Source of the DNA: Azotobacter paspali
GTDB taxonomy: Bacteria > Pseudomonadota > Gammaproteobacteria > Pseudomonadales > Pseudomonadaceae
Assembly: GCF_042434745.1 (NCBI RefSeq)
Contig: NZ_JBHLSS010000045.1
DNA: 64,000 bases
Reading direction: 5' to 3' (one strand)
Below are positions 49,189 to 58,184 of the stretch, piece after piece. The notes beneath the pieces are model-generated. The model saw only the letters and a program-made list of their open reading frames with translations, made no database searches and was not told the origin of the DNA. Each line of letters opens with the position of its first letter. Within the stretch, counting starts at the first letter, position 1. A program made the position numbers and the translations under genes.

Positions 49189-50805
49189 TCAGCCCGGCTG
49201 GCGTGCCGAGCGGCGGATCAGGCCGATCACCGGCAGCAGTCCGACCAGCACCAGGGTCAGCGCCGGCAGCGCGGCGCGGGCCCATTCGCCCTCGCTGGTC
49301 ATCTCGAAGATGCGCACTGCCAGGGTGTCCCAGCCGAACGGACGCATCAGCAGGGTCGCCGGCATTTCCTTGAGCACATCGACGAATACCAGCAGCACAG
49401 CGCTCAGGGTGCCGGGCAGCAGCAGGGGCAGGTAGATCCGCTGGAACAGCTGCGAACCGCCGACGCCCAGACTGCGCGCGGCCTCCGGCAGCGACGGGCG
49501 GACCCGCGCCAAGCTGCTTTCCAGAGGGCCGAAGGCCACCGCCAGGAAGCGCACCAGATAGGCCAGCAACAGGGCTGTCAGGCTGCCCAGCAGCAACGGT
49601 TTGCCGGCGCCGCCGAGCCAGGTGGACAAGGGGATCACCAGTTCGCGGTCGAGATAGCTGAAGGCGAGCATAATGGACACCGCCAGCACCGAGCCCGGCA
49701 GAGCGTAGCCCAGATTGGCCAAACCGACCGCCGTGCCCATGGTCCGCCCCGGCACCAGGCGCCGGGCGAAGGCCAGCAGCATGGCGCAGGCAACGGTGAG
49801 CAGCGCGGCGCAGCCGCCCAGCCAGAGGGTATGCAGGATCAGCGCGACGTAGCGCTCGTCGAGGTCGAAGCGGCCGCGTTGCCAGAACCAGGCCAGCAGT
49901 TGCAGGACCGGTATGACGAAGGCACAGAGGAACACCAGCACGCACCAGGCGCTGGCCGCCGCGGCCTTGAAACCGTGCAGCCGGTACAGCGCCCGCCCGC
50001 GCGGTCGCTCGCTGCTCGGCCGCGGCATGCCGCGGGCGCGGCGCTCGCCGTAAACCACCAGCATCACCGCCAGGAGCAGCAGGCTGGCGAGCTGGGTGGC
50101 GCTGGACAGGCTATAGAAGCCGTACCAGGTCTTGTAGATGGCGGTGGTGAAGGTATCGTAGTTGAACACCGAGACGGCGCCGAAATCGGCCAGGGTTTCC
50201 ATCATCGCCAGAGCCAGACCGGCACCGATGGCCGGCCGTGCCATCGGCAGGGCCACGCGCCAGAAGGCCTGCCAGGGCGACTGGCCCAAGGCCCGCGCGG
50301 CTTCCATCAAGCCCTTGCCTTGGGCCAGGAAGGCGCTGCGCGCGAGCAGGTAGACATAGGGATAGAAGACCAGCACCAGAACCAGGATCACCCCGCCGGT
50401 GGAGCGCACCCGCGGCAGCCGCAAGCCGCTGCCGAACCACTCGCGCAGGAGGCTCTGCAACGGACCGGAGAAATCCAGCAGGCCGACGAAGACAAAGGCC
50501 AGCACATAGGCGGGAATCGCGAAGGGTAGCATCAGCGCCCAGTCCAGCCAGCGCCGGCCGGGGAATTCGCAGAGACTGGTCAGCCAGGCCAGACTCACCC
50601 CTAGCAGGGTGACGCCGGTGCCGACACCCAGCAACAGGGCCAGGGTGTTGCCGAGCAGGCGCGGCATTTGGGTATCCCACAGATGCCGCCAGATTTCGCC
50701 ATCGACGCTGTGCCAGGAAAGTACCAGCACGCTGAGAGGCAGCAGCACCAGGGCAGCGATGGAGAAAACGATGGGATACCAGCGACGCTGGGCGGAATGG
50801 GACAC
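49189..50805 (-). CDS. Ferric iron ABC transporter permease (FbpB/HitB type)
   Basis: 538 residues from GTG 50805, with GGGGAG 5 bp upstream (MSHSAQRRWYPIVFSIA). A fused permease with about 12 membrane helices and two transport-permease domains, each with an EAARALGQSP or EAARSLGVGG loop that contacts the ATPase. It moves Fe3+ delivered by the upstream binding protein. No ATPase gene is adjacent, so it must be encoded elsewhere. Confidence 0.92.
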   Translation of the reverse strand: MSHSAQRRWYPIVFSIAALVLLPLSVLVLSWHSVDGEIWRHLWDTQMPRLLGNTLALLLGVGTGVTLLGVSLAWLTSLCEFPGRRWLDWALMLPFAIPAYVLAFVFVGLLDFSGPLQSLLREWFGSGLRLPRVRSTGGVILVLVLVFYPYVYLLARSAFLAQGKGLMEAARALGQSPWQAFWRVALPMARPAIGAGLALAMMETLADFGAVSVFNYDTFTTAIYKTWYGFYSLSSATQLASLLLLAVMLVVYGERRARGMPRPSSERPRGRALYRLHGFKAAAASAWCVLVFLCAFVIPVLQLLAWFWQRGRFDLDERYVALILHTLWLGGCAALLTVACAMLLAFARRLVPGRTMGTAVGLANLGYALPGSVLAVSIMLAFSYLDRELVIPLSTWLGGAGKPLLLGSLTALLLAYLVRFLAVAFGPLESSLARVRPSLPEAARSLGVGGSQLFQRIYLPLLLPGTLSAVLLVFVDVLKEMPATLLMRPFGWDTLAVRIFEMTSEGEWARAALPALTLVLVGLLPVIGLIRRSARQPG

Positions 50806-50833
50806 GACAGCTCCCCGATACGGAAAACGAATC

Positions 50834-50865
50834 GGGCCGCAGGCGGAACGCTCCGCCTGCGGCCC
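50834..50865 (-). terminator. Strong intergenic hairpin between binding protein and permease genes
   Basis: A perfect 14-bp GC stem (GGGCCGCAGGCGGA / TCCGCCTGCGGCCC) with a 4-nt loop and no T-tract. Placed between a highly needed binding protein and its permease, it probably stabilises the upstream mRNA or partly terminates transcription. Confidence 0.6.
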
Positions 50866-50890
50866 GGGGCTCACGATCTTGGCGTACGCC

Positions 50891-51895
50891 TCAGTTCCAG
50901 CCGGCACGATCCATCAGGCGGATCGCCTCGGCCTGGCGCTTGCCGGCGATCTCGACCGGCACGCTGTCGGCTTTGAAGCTGCCCCAGGAGGCGACCTCCT
51001 CGGACGGAGCCACCTGCGGATTGGCCGGGTACTCCTGGTTGAGGTCGGCCAGCAAGCGCTGGGCCTTCTCCGCGGTCATCCACTCGACCAGCTTCTGCGC
51101 GGCCTGCGGGTGCGGGGCGTACTTGGTCACGCCGGCGCCCGAGAGGTTGACGTGCACGCCGCGATCGCCCTGGTTCGGCCAGAAGGGCTTCACCTTCAGG
51201 CCCGGGTTCTCCTTGTGCAGGCGGCCGTAGTAATAGGTGTTGGCGATGCCCACGTCGCACTGGCCGGCGTCGATCGCCAGCAGCAGGGCGTTGTCGTCGG
51301 CGAACACGTCGGTGGCCAGGTTGTTCACCCAGCCCCTGACGATCTGCTCGGCCTTCTCCGCGCCATGGGCCTCGATCAGGGTGGCGGTCAGCGACTGGTT
51401 GTAGACCTTCTTGCTGGTGCGCAGGCACAAGCGGCCTTCCCAATTCTCGTCGGCTAGGGCCTCGTAGGTGGAAAGCTCTTCGGGCTTGACCCGTTCGGTG
51501 GAATAGAAGATGGTCCGCGCGCGCAGCGAGAGGCCGCTCCAGGCTCCGGTGGCGGAGCGGTACTGTGGCGGGATGTTGGCCTTGACGATGGGCGAGTCGA
51601 TCGGCCTCAGGACGCCTTCCTGCTCGGCCTGCCAGAGGTTTCCGGCATCCACGGTGATCAGCAGGTCGGCCGGGGTGTTCTTGCCTTCGGCCTTGAGGCG
51701 GGCGATCAGCGGGGCTTCCTTGTCGGTGATGAACTTCACCTTGGTCCCGGTTTCGGCGGTATAGGCATCGAAGACCGGCTTGATCAACTCGTCGATGCGC
51801 GACGAATAAACCACGACCTCGTCGTCGGCGGCCAGGGCGGTGCCAGCGAGCGCGCCCAGGACCAGGACGGCGAGAATGTGCTTGCTTGCCTGCAT
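50891..51895 (-). CDS. Ferric iron ABC transporter substrate-binding protein (FbpA/FutA type)
   Basis: 334 residues with signal peptide HILAVLVLGALAGTALA. Mature start DDEVVVYSSRIDELIKPV. The iron-binding tyrosines lie in GIANTYYYGRL. Periplasmic ferric-ion receptor for the permease encoded next. It is preceded by a Fur-box-like sequence. Confidence 0.93.
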   Translation of the reverse strand: MQASKHILAVLVLGALAGTALAADDEVVVYSSRIDELIKPVFDAYTAETGTKVKFITDKEAPLIARLKAEGKNTPADLLITVDAGNLWQAEQEGVLRPIDSPIVKANIPPQYRSATGAWSGLSLRARTIFYSTERVKPEELSTYEALADENWEGRLCLRTSKKVYNQSLTATLIEAHGAEKAEQIVRGWVNNLATDVFADDNALLLAIDAGQCDVGIANTYYYGRLHKENPGLKVKPFWPNQGDRGVHVNLSGAGVTKYAPHPQAAQKLVEWMTAEKAQRLLADLNQEYPANPQVAPSEEVASWGSFKADSVPVEIAGKRQAEAIRLMDRAGWN

Positions 51896-51926
51896 GGAAC
51901 CCCCCTCATGTGCATTAAGTGCGGCG

Positions 51927-51945
51927 AATAATAGTGACTAGCATT
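51927..51945 (-). promoter_or_regulatory. Fur-box-like site upstream of the iron-binding protein
   Basis: AATAATAGTGACTAGCATT matches the 19-bp AATGATAATCATTATCATT form of the Fur box at 14 positions by eye. It lies 32 bp before the start codon, a usual place for iron repression. Confidence 0.5.
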
Positions 51946-51996
51946 TAGCTTCACAACTTGGCAAGTGTCGCGCGGTATGTCGCTAGCAGCGGCGGT

Positions 51997-53214
51997 TCAG
52001 GCGCGCGCCAGGGCTGGAAGGTCTCCGCTCAAGCCGAGGGCCTGGCGGACGAACAGCGCCTTGCCCTCGGGCAGATTGTCCATCCACTTCAGGCCGCTGT
52101 TGCGCAGCCAACGCAGCGGCAACGGATCGGCCTGGAACAGCCGCTCGAAGCCTTCCATCGCCGCCATCATCGCCAAGTTGTGGGGCATACGCCGGCGCTC
52201 GAAACGGCTCAGCACGCGCAGATCGGCCAGTCGCTCGCCACGCGAACGGGCGTGCAGCAGCGTTTCGGCCAGGGTCGCGGCATCGAGGAAACCGAGGTTG
52301 ACCCCCTGCCCCGCCAGCGGATGGATGACATGGGCGGCATCGCCGATCAGCGCCAAGCCGGGCTCGACGTAGCGCCGGGCATGCCGCTGGCGCAGCGGGA
52401 TGCAGTGTCGCGGGTCGACCTCCAGCACCTTGCCGAGACGCCACTCGAAGGCAGCGCCCAGGGCCCTGGCGAAGGCTGCATCGTCCAGGGCCATCAGCCG
52501 CCCGGCCTGCCGCGGAGTGACCGACCAGACGATCGAGCACCAGTGCCGGTCGGCGTCCCGCTCCAGCGGCAGGAAGGCCAGCGGCCCGTCGTCGGTGAAG
52601 CGCTGCCAGGCAGTACGGCGGTGCGGTTCGGCACAACGCACACTGGTGACGATGGCGTGGTGCAGGTAATCCCATTCGCGGGTGGCGCAGCCGGCCAGGC
52701 AACGGATCGTCGAGTTGGCGCCGTCGGCGGCGACCAGCAGCGGCGAGCGCAACTGGCGGCCGTCGCCCAGGCGGACCAGCCAGCCGTCGCCGGAGCGGCG
52801 CAGTCCGTCCAGGCGGATACCGGGCAGCAGGCCGACTCCACTGCCGGCCAGGCACTCGAGCAGGGCATCCTGCACCACCCGGTTCTCGACGATATGACCG
52901 AGTACCTCGGCATGCACGCTGGCCGCCGAGAAGTGGATCCGCCCAGTGCCGGAGCCGTCCCACACCTGCATTTCGCCGTAGGGAGCGGCACGCCGGGCAC
53001 GGATACCGTCCCAGGCGCCAAGGCGCTCGAGGATACGCTGGCTGGCAGCGGACAATGCGCTGACCCGCGGCTCGAAGGGCGCCGCGGGATTCCAGGGAGC
53101 CACCTCGAACGGCCCGCGATCCAGCAGCAGGATATCCAGACCGCTGTCCTGCAGGGCCAGCGCCAGGGCGCTGCCGACCATTCCGGCGCCGACGATGATC
53201 AGATCCGCGTGCAT
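51997..53214 (-). CDS. ubiI: Ubiquinone C5-hydroxylase-type FAD monooxygenase UbiI
   Basis: 405 residues from ATG 53214. FAD-binding IIVGAGMVGSALALALQ, the DG motif VAADGANSTIRCLAG, and the second FAD motif LIGDAAHVIHPLAGQGVNLG. The VisC/UbiI family hydroxylates the ubiquinone ring. It follows ubiH in the order pepP-ubiH-ubiI, conserved in Pseudomonas and E. coli. Confidence 0.92.
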   Translation of the reverse strand: MHADLIIVGAGMVGSALALALQDSGLDILLLDRGPFEVAPWNPAAPFEPRVSALSAASQRILERLGAWDGIRARRAAPYGEMQVWDGSGTGRIHFSAASVHAEVLGHIVENRVVQDALLECLAGSGVGLLPGIRLDGLRRSGDGWLVRLGDGRQLRSPLLVAADGANSTIRCLAGCATREWDYLHHAIVTSVRCAEPHRRTAWQRFTDDGPLAFLPLERDADRHWCSIVWSVTPRQAGRLMALDDAAFARALGAAFEWRLGKVLEVDPRHCIPLRQRHARRYVEPGLALIGDAAHVIHPLAGQGVNLGFLDAATLAETLLHARSRGERLADLRVLSRFERRRMPHNLAMMAAMEGFERLFQADPLPLRWLRNSGLKWMDNLPEGKALFVRQALGLSGDLPALARA

Positions 53215-53278
53215 GCTTTCCTCAATTCGCAAGGGGCGTCCGGCCACGCCCGCCGTTTTCGATGATCGTGCGCCGGCC

Positions 53279-54466
53279 TCAGGCCTGTACACGGGTGCCG
53301 AGCCCCATGGCCTGGCGGGCGAACCAATGCTTCGCCGGCGGTAGCAAGTCGAGGCCGAGCAGGCCGAGGCTGCGCCCGTCGGCGAGCAGCGGCATGGCCG
53401 TGGCGAACAGCCGGGTGACCCGGTCGGAGAAGCCCACGGTCAGTTGCTGGTCGAGGCGCTGGCGCGCCTGGTAGCGCAGCAGAGTGGCGAAGTCGCCGGG
53501 CTCGGCCGGACTCGCCAGCAGCTCCTCGGCCAGGCACAGAGTATCGCGCAGGGACAGGTTGTAGCCCTGACCGGCGATGGGGTGCAAGCTGTGGGCGGCG
53601 TTACCGAGCAGGGCCAGATGCGGCCGCACCTGCTCCTCGGCCTCGACTAGCGCCAGAGCGTAGAGATGACGGGTCCCCAGGTGGCGGAAGGCGCCGAGGC
53701 GGTAGCCGAACTGCTGTTGCAGCTCGCAGAGGAACTGCCGCTCGTCCAGCGCCAGCAGGCGCCCGGCATCGCCGGTCTGGCGGGTCCAGACCAACGCGCA
53801 ACGGTTCTCCGCCAGCGGCAGCAGGGCCAGCGGGCCGTCCTGGGTGAAACGCTCGAAAGCCTGGCCACGGTGCGGCTCGCTAGGCGTGACGTTGGCGATC
53901 AGGGCCGCCTGTCCGTAAGGCCGATGGCGCACGTGGATGCCGAGCCGCTCGCGCAGTTCGGAGCGACCGCCGTCGGCGAGCACCGCCAGGGCGCAGTCGA
54001 GATGGCTGTCGTCGTCCAGGTGCAGCCGGTAGCCATCGTCGAGCGAGGTCATGCGCTGCACCTCAGCCGGGCAGCGCCAGGCGACCACCGAGGAATCCAG
54101 CGCCTGCCACAGGCACTCGCCGAGCCAGGCGTTTTCCACCACGTAGCCGAGGGCCGGCACGCCCTCTTCCAAGGCACGCAGGCGCGCGGCGCCGAAACGC
54201 CCACGCTCGGAGACGTGGATCTGCAGGATCGGCTCGGCACGGCGGGCGATCGCCGGCCATAGGCCGAGGCGCTCGTAGATCCGCTGCGTACCGAAAGACA
54301 GCGCCGAGCAACGCGCGTCGTAACTCGGCTGATAAGGCTCGCCGGGGGCATGCGGCTCAATCAGCACGATCCGCCAGCCACGCGCCCTAGCCCCATCCTG
54401 CAGAGCCAGGGCCAGGCTCGCCCCGACCAGGCCGCCACCGACGATCGCCAGTTCCACCCGGGCCAT
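53279..54466 (-). CDS. ubiH: 2-octaprenyl-6-methoxyphenol hydroxylase UbiH
   Basis: 395 residues from ATG 54466. FAD motifs AIVGGGLVGASLALALQDG, LADGGRSELRERLG and LLGNAAHSLHPIAGQGYNLS. Catalyses an aerobic ring hydroxylation in ubiquinone synthesis. It begins 2 bp after the pepP stop, so the genes are cotranscribed. Confidence 0.94.
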   Translation of the reverse strand: MARVELAIVGGGLVGASLALALQDGARARGWRIVLIEPHAPGEPYQPSYDARCSALSFGTQRIYERLGLWPAIARRAEPILQIHVSERGRFGAARLRALEEGVPALGYVVENAWLGECLWQALDSSVVAWRCPAEVQRMTSLDDGYRLHLDDDSHLDCALAVLADGGRSELRERLGIHVRHRPYGQAALIANVTPSEPHRGQAFERFTQDGPLALLPLAENRCALVWTRQTGDAGRLLALDERQFLCELQQQFGYRLGAFRHLGTRHLYALALVEAEEQVRPHLALLGNAAHSLHPIAGQGYNLSLRDTLCLAEELLASPAEPGDFATLLRYQARQRLDQQLTVGFSDRVTRLFATAMPLLADGRSLGLLGLDLLPPAKHWFARQAMGLGTRVQA

Positions 54467-54468
54467 GC

Positions 54469-55803
54469 TCAGGCCGCCCGGCCGCGTGCCGCGGCCATCA
54501 GTGCCTCGATCTCGGCAACGCTCTTGGGCACGCCGTCGGTGAGGATCTCGTAGCCGGACTCGGTGACCGCCACATCGTCCTCGATGCGCACGCCGATGCC
54601 GCGCCACTTCCGCTCGACCTTGCCGTTATCGGCAGCGATATAGATGCCCGGCTCGACGGTCATCGTCATGCCTGGCTCGAGCAGGCGCCACTGGCCGTCG
54701 ATCCTGTAGTCGCCGACGTCATGCACGTCCATGCCCAGCCAGTGACCGGCACGGTGCATGTAGAAGGGCTTGTAGGCCTCGGCGGCGATCAGCTCGTCGA
54801 CCTCGCCGCGCAGCAGCCCCAGCTCCACCAGTCCAGCGGTGATCACCCGCACCGTGGCCTCGTGGGCCTCGTTCCAGCGGCGGCCGGGGGCGATGTGCCC
54901 GAACGCCTCCAGATTAGCGGCCAGCACCAGTTCGTAGATGGCCTTCTGCTCGGGCGAGAAGCGGCCATTGACCGGAAAGGTGCGAGTGATGTCGCTGGCA
55001 TAGCAGTCGAGCTCGCAGCCAGCGTCGATCAGTACCAGATCGCCGTCGCGCAGCGGCCGGTCGTTTTCCCGATAGTGCAGGATACAGGCATTGCGGCCGC
55101 CAGCGACGATCGAACCATAGGCCGGCATCCGTGCCCCGCCCTTGCGGAACTCGTATTCCAGCTCGGCCTCCAGGTGGTATTCGTGGAGCCCCGGACGGCA
55201 GGCCTGCATGGCGCGCACGTGGGCGCGGGCGGAAACGACCGCAGCCTCGCGCATCACCGCCAGCTCGGCGGCGTTCTTGTACAGGCGCATCTCGTGCAGC
55301 AGGTGGTCGAGGGCGACGAATTCGCTCGGTGGCTGCGCTCCCTGGCGGGCCTTGGAGCGGATGGTCTTGATCCACTCCATCAACTGATGATCGAAGGTCT
55401 CGTTGCTGCCGATGGCGTAGTAGACGCGGCTGCGTCCCTCGATCAGGCCGGGCAGGATGTCATCGATATCAGCGATGGGGAAGGCGTCATCCGCACCGAA
55501 ATCGCGCACCGCACCCTCCTGGCCGGCGCGCAGGCCGTCCCAGAGTTCGCGCTCGGGATCACGCTCGCGGCAGAAGAGCACGTATTCGCCATGCTCGCGA
55601 CCGGGAATCAGGGCGATCACCGCCTCCGGCTCGGGGAAGCCGGAGAGGTACTGGAAATCGCTGTCCTGCCGGTATATGTGCTCGACGTCGCGATTGCGTA
55701 TATACACCGGTGCCGCCGGCAGGATAGCGATGCTGTTGGGCTCCATCTGCGCCATCAGCGCCTTGCGCCGGCAGGCGTATTCCGACTTCGGGATACAGGT
55801 CAT
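54469..55803 (-). CDS. pepP: Xaa-Pro aminopeptidase P
   Basis: 444 residues from ATG 55803. N-terminal creatinase-like domain (about 1-170) and C-terminal pita-bread M24 domain with the dimetal ligands in LIDAGCELDCYASDITRTFP, HRAGHWLGMDVHDVG, TVEPGIYI and RIEDDVAVTESG. It removes N-terminal residues preceding proline. Middle of the UPF0149-pepP-ubiH-ubiI operon. Confidence 0.96.
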   Translation of the reverse strand: MTCIPKSEYACRRKALMAQMEPNSIAILPAAPVYIRNRDVEHIYRQDSDFQYLSGFPEPEAVIALIPGREHGEYVLFCRERDPERELWDGLRAGQEGAVRDFGADDAFPIADIDDILPGLIEGRSRVYYAIGSNETFDHQLMEWIKTIRSKARQGAQPPSEFVALDHLLHEMRLYKNAAELAVMREAAVVSARAHVRAMQACRPGLHEYHLEAELEYEFRKGGARMPAYGSIVAGGRNACILHYRENDRPLRDGDLVLIDAGCELDCYASDITRTFPVNGRFSPEQKAIYELVLAANLEAFGHIAPGRRWNEAHEATVRVITAGLVELGLLRGEVDELIAAEAYKPFYMHRAGHWLGMDVHDVGDYRIDGQWRLLEPGMTMTVEPGIYIAADNGKVERKWRGIGVRIEDDVAVTESGYEILTDGVPKSVAEIEALMAAARGRAA

Positions 55804-55838
55804 GTGCGCTCCTCGTTGACTGGACAGGCGTCTGCGCC

Positions 55839-56393
55839 TCAATGCACGGACGGCTTGGGCGCCGGCGCGACCAGACCGGCGCACTCGGTGAACAGCAGGA
55901 GCGGCGCGACCCGGAGGTATTCCATGACCTCCATGTAGGCACCCTCTCCCTCCTCGGAATCCTCCAGCGCGCTCTGCACCTGGGAGATGGCGGCAAGATC
56001 CTGCAGCACTTCCATGGCTTCCGCGCTCAGCGGCCGGTCGCCGGCAGCCAGACCGAAGCCGCCGAGAAAGCCCTGGCACCACTGCCCCAAGGCAGCGGCG
56101 CGCTCGGCCAGCGGCGCTTCGTCGGAAGGCAGCAGCAGGACCACGGCGACCTCGCCGCCGGTCAGTTCGCCCTTGACCATTTCCTGCAGGCCGATCAGCG
56201 CCTGGCGCACGCTGTCCGGGATCTGGCCGCCGAGCAGGTCGGCGGCATCGGCAAGCCAGGCGTCGACCTCGAAACCGGCTCCGGCACAACTGCGGCCGAG
56301 CAACTGGCCGTGCAGCTCCGCCGGGGACAGGTCCCTGCCGCTACTGGCCAGCAGAGCGGAAAACGCCGCGTAGGGGGATTTGTCGGTGGACAT
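55839..56393 (-). CDS. YecA/YgfB family protein (UPF0149)
   Basis: 184 residues from ATG 56393. All-helical family with SPAELHGQLLGRSCAGAG, CQGFLGGFGLAAGDRPLS and a C-terminal EYLRVAPLLLF. In Pseudomonas the homologue at this locus (YgfB) has been linked to regulation of cell-wall-stress responses. First gene of the pepP-ubiH-ubiI operon. Confidence 0.9.
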   Translation of the reverse strand: MSTDKSPYAAFSALLASSGRDLSPAELHGQLLGRSCAGAGFEVDAWLADAADLLGGQIPDSVRQALIGLQEMVKGELTGGEVAVVLLLPSDEAPLAERAAALGQWCQGFLGGFGLAAGDRPLSAEAMEVLQDLAAISQVQSALEDSEEGEGAYMEVMEYLRVAPLLLFTECAGLVAPAPKPSVH

Positions 56394-56580
56394 ATCGGAC
56401 TCGCCTTCTTCGTGCACCCGAGTTGGCGGCGCTTTGCAAAAGCGCCGACGCTCATGAGGCGCCACGGGAAGCAAATGACTAGAATGTGACAGCGTATCCT
56501 AGCACCGGCGGGCGCACCAAAACCATCGGAGCGCCGCCGGAGTCTCGAACCCCGTTCATTCGCAGAGAAAAAGAGGCGCC

Positions 56581-56790
56581 ATGGAAAACGACGACCTGAA
56601 AGCTCTTGCCCGTCAGCTGGAACTGTTGATCCAGCGTCTCGAGCAGATCAAGGCCCACAACCGGTTTCTCCTGGCGAATGAAAAAGCCTGGCGGGAAGAA
56701 CGCGCCCACCTCATCGAAAAGAACGAAATCGCCAGGCACAAGGTCGAATCGATGATTTCACGTTTGAAAGCCCTGGAGCAGGACTCATGA
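56581..56790 (+). CDS. Small coiled-coil protein (TIGR02449 family, ZapB-like)
   Basis: 69 residues, almost wholly heptad-repeat (DLKALARQLELLIQRLEQIK ... IARHKVESMISRLKALEQD). It resembles a ZapB-type division coiled coil and overlaps the zapA start by 4 bp, so the pair is probably a cell-division module. It is divergent from the UPF0149 gene across 187 bp. Confidence 0.88.
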   Translation: MENDDLKALARQLELLIQRLEQIKAHNRFLLANEKAWREERAHLIEKNEIARHKVESMISRLKALEQDS

Positions 56791-57101
56791 GCCAGTCGCA
56801 CACCATCACCGTCCACATCCTCGACAAGGATTACTGCGTTGCCTGCCCACCTGAAGAACGCGCCAACCTGGAAAGCGCCGCCCGTTATTTGGATGGGAAA
56901 ATGCGGGAAATCCGCTCGAGCGGAAAGGTCATCGGTGCCGAGCGCATCGCGGTGATGGCCGCCCTCAACATCACCCACGACCTGCTGCACAAGCAGGAGC
57001 GCTTGGACCTACAGGCCACCTCGACCCGCGAGCAGGTGCGTACCCTGCTCGACCGCGTCGACCGCGCGCTGACCAACAATCCGGATGAGCTGACCACCTG
57101 A
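56787..57101 (+). CDS. zapA: Cell division protein ZapA
   Basis: 104 residues. N-terminal ILDKDYCVACPPEERANLES and C-terminal coiled coil ending in RVDRAL. ZapA cross-links FtsZ filaments at midcell. Start overlaps the preceding coiled-coil gene; 6S RNA follows, the order conserved in Pseudomonas. Confidence 0.95.
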   Translation: MSQSHTITVHILDKDYCVACPPEERANLESAARYLDGKMREIRSSGKVIGAERIAVMAALNITHDLLHKQERLDLQATSTREQVRTLLDRVDRALTNNPDELTT

Positions 57102-57131
57102 GTCCCATCCAATTCGGATATACTGGCGATC

Positions 57132-57307
57132 ACTCCCTGGTGTGTACGCCAGTCGGCCACGTCCCTCTCCCGATACGCAAAACCTTGGAGGCTGTACGTG
57201 TGACCCGTGTGCATGTCCGCCTGACGGAAAGCCTTAAGGTCATCGGCAGTCGCCACCTTGAACTTTCGGGTTCAAGGGTCAAGCCGGCAGCGGCATGTCG
57301 GGGAGTC
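57132..57307 (+). ncRNA. ssrS: 6S RNA
   Basis: About 176 nt between zapA and the 5-formyl-THF cyclo-ligase gene, the standard 6S location. Terminal stem ACTCCC...GGGAGT, conserved blocks CCTGGTGTGTACGCCAGTCGG, ACCTTGGAGGCTG, CATGTCCGCCTGACGG and AAGCCTTAAGGT match Pseudomonas 6S RNA from memory. A TATACT box (57119-57124) sits at -10. 6S RNA mimics an open promoter and sequesters sigma-70 RNA polymerase in stationary phase. Confidence 0.93.
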
Positions 57308-57322
57308 CATTTCACATCGTTT

Positions 57323-57352
57323 GCCGTGCCGCGACGAACTTTGCGGCATGGC
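57323..57352 (+). terminator. Hairpin between 6S RNA and the cyclo-ligase gene
   Basis: GCCGTGCCGC pairs with GCGGCATGGC (one G-T pair) around a 10-nt loop. It may help release or process 6S RNA from a dicistronic transcript; there is no T-tract. Confidence 0.4.
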
Positions 57353-57385
57353 TGTCGGCCCTACCCCGGCACCCGCTGATTCGGC

Positions 57386-58048
57386 ATGATTGAAACCACC
57401 AGCCTTTCCCGCGCCCAACTGCGCCGCCTGCTTCGCGAGCGACGGCGAGCACTTGATCCCCATCGCCAGCACCAAGCCGCTCGCCGGCTTTATCGCCAGT
57501 TGGCGCAGCATCCGCTATTCCGCCGCAGCCGCCACCTGGCGCTGTATCTGCCCAACGACGGCGAGATCGACCCCGAACCGCTGCTTGCGGCTGCCCAGCG
57601 CCGCGGCAAGGCGACCTATCTGCCGGTGCTCAACGCCTGGCCGGCTACGCGCATGGTGTTCCAGCGCGTTTACCCCGGCGAACCGCTGCGCCCGAACCGC
57701 TTCCGCATCCGCGAGCCCTACCCGAATCGGACCCGGCAACGCAGGGTCTGGACACTGGATCTGTTGCTGATGCCCCTCGTCGGCTTCGATGCCGAGGGCG
57801 GACGACTGGGCATGGGCGGCGGCTTCTACGACCGCAGCCTGGCCTATCGAACCCGCCACAGGTACTGCCGCAAACCCGTGCTGCTGGGCCTGGCCCACGA
57901 ATGCCAAAAGGTCGATCGACTGGCGCTGGCCAGTTGGGACGTGCCATTGGAGGCCACGGTGACGGATCGGGCCTGGTATGCGGCCGACAACAGGAAAATG
58001 GCGAGGAAGGGGCAGTTGCACCGCAATTCCTGCGGTGCCTGCGAATAG
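57386..58048 (+). CDS. 5-formyltetrahydrofolate cyclo-ligase
   Basis: 220 residues. N-terminal RAQLRRLLRERRRALDPHR, and the conserved C-terminal LLMPLVGFDAEGGRLGMGGG followed by FYDRSLA (ATP/folate site). Converts 5-formyl-THF to methenyl-THF with ATP. Often cotranscribed with 6S RNA (ygfA/fau in E. coli). Ends convergently 1 bp before the stop of the small membrane peptide gene. Confidence 0.95.
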   Translation: MIETTSLSRAQLRRLLRERRRALDPHRQHQAARRLYRQLAQHPLFRRSRHLALYLPNDGEIDPEPLLAAAQRRGKATYLPVLNAWPATRMVFQRVYPGEPLRPNRFRIREPYPNRTRQRRVWTLDLLLMPLVGFDAEGGRLGMGGGFYDRSLAYRTRHRYCRKPVLLGLAHECQKVDRLALASWDVPLEATVTDRAWYAADNRKMARKGQLHRNSCGACE

Positions 58049-58049
58049 A

Positions 58050-58184
58050 TCAAAAACCGCGGGACAGGTTCGGCGATTGAATGCTCCGCTGTTGTTCCCA
58101 ATGGCTTTGCGCGTAGCCTGTGGTGACCACCCCCAATCCGAAAAGAATGACGAGAACCCACAGTAAATCTGGCTTGCGCTTCAT
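58050..58184 (-). CDS. 44-residue single-pass membrane peptide
   Basis: ATG 58184 is preceded by GGGGGAGG at 6 bp. The peptide begins MKRKPDLLWVLVILFGLGVV, then TTGYAQSHWEQQRSIQSPNL and a short basic tail: a positively charged N-terminus, one hydrophobic helix and a polar tail, so N-in topology with the tail outside (or a cleaved signal peptide). The strong ribosome-binding site and clean stop support a real gene. Function unknown. Confidence 0.65.
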   Translation of the reverse strand: MKRKPDLLWVLVILFGLGVVTTGYAQSHWEQQRSIQSPNLSRGF

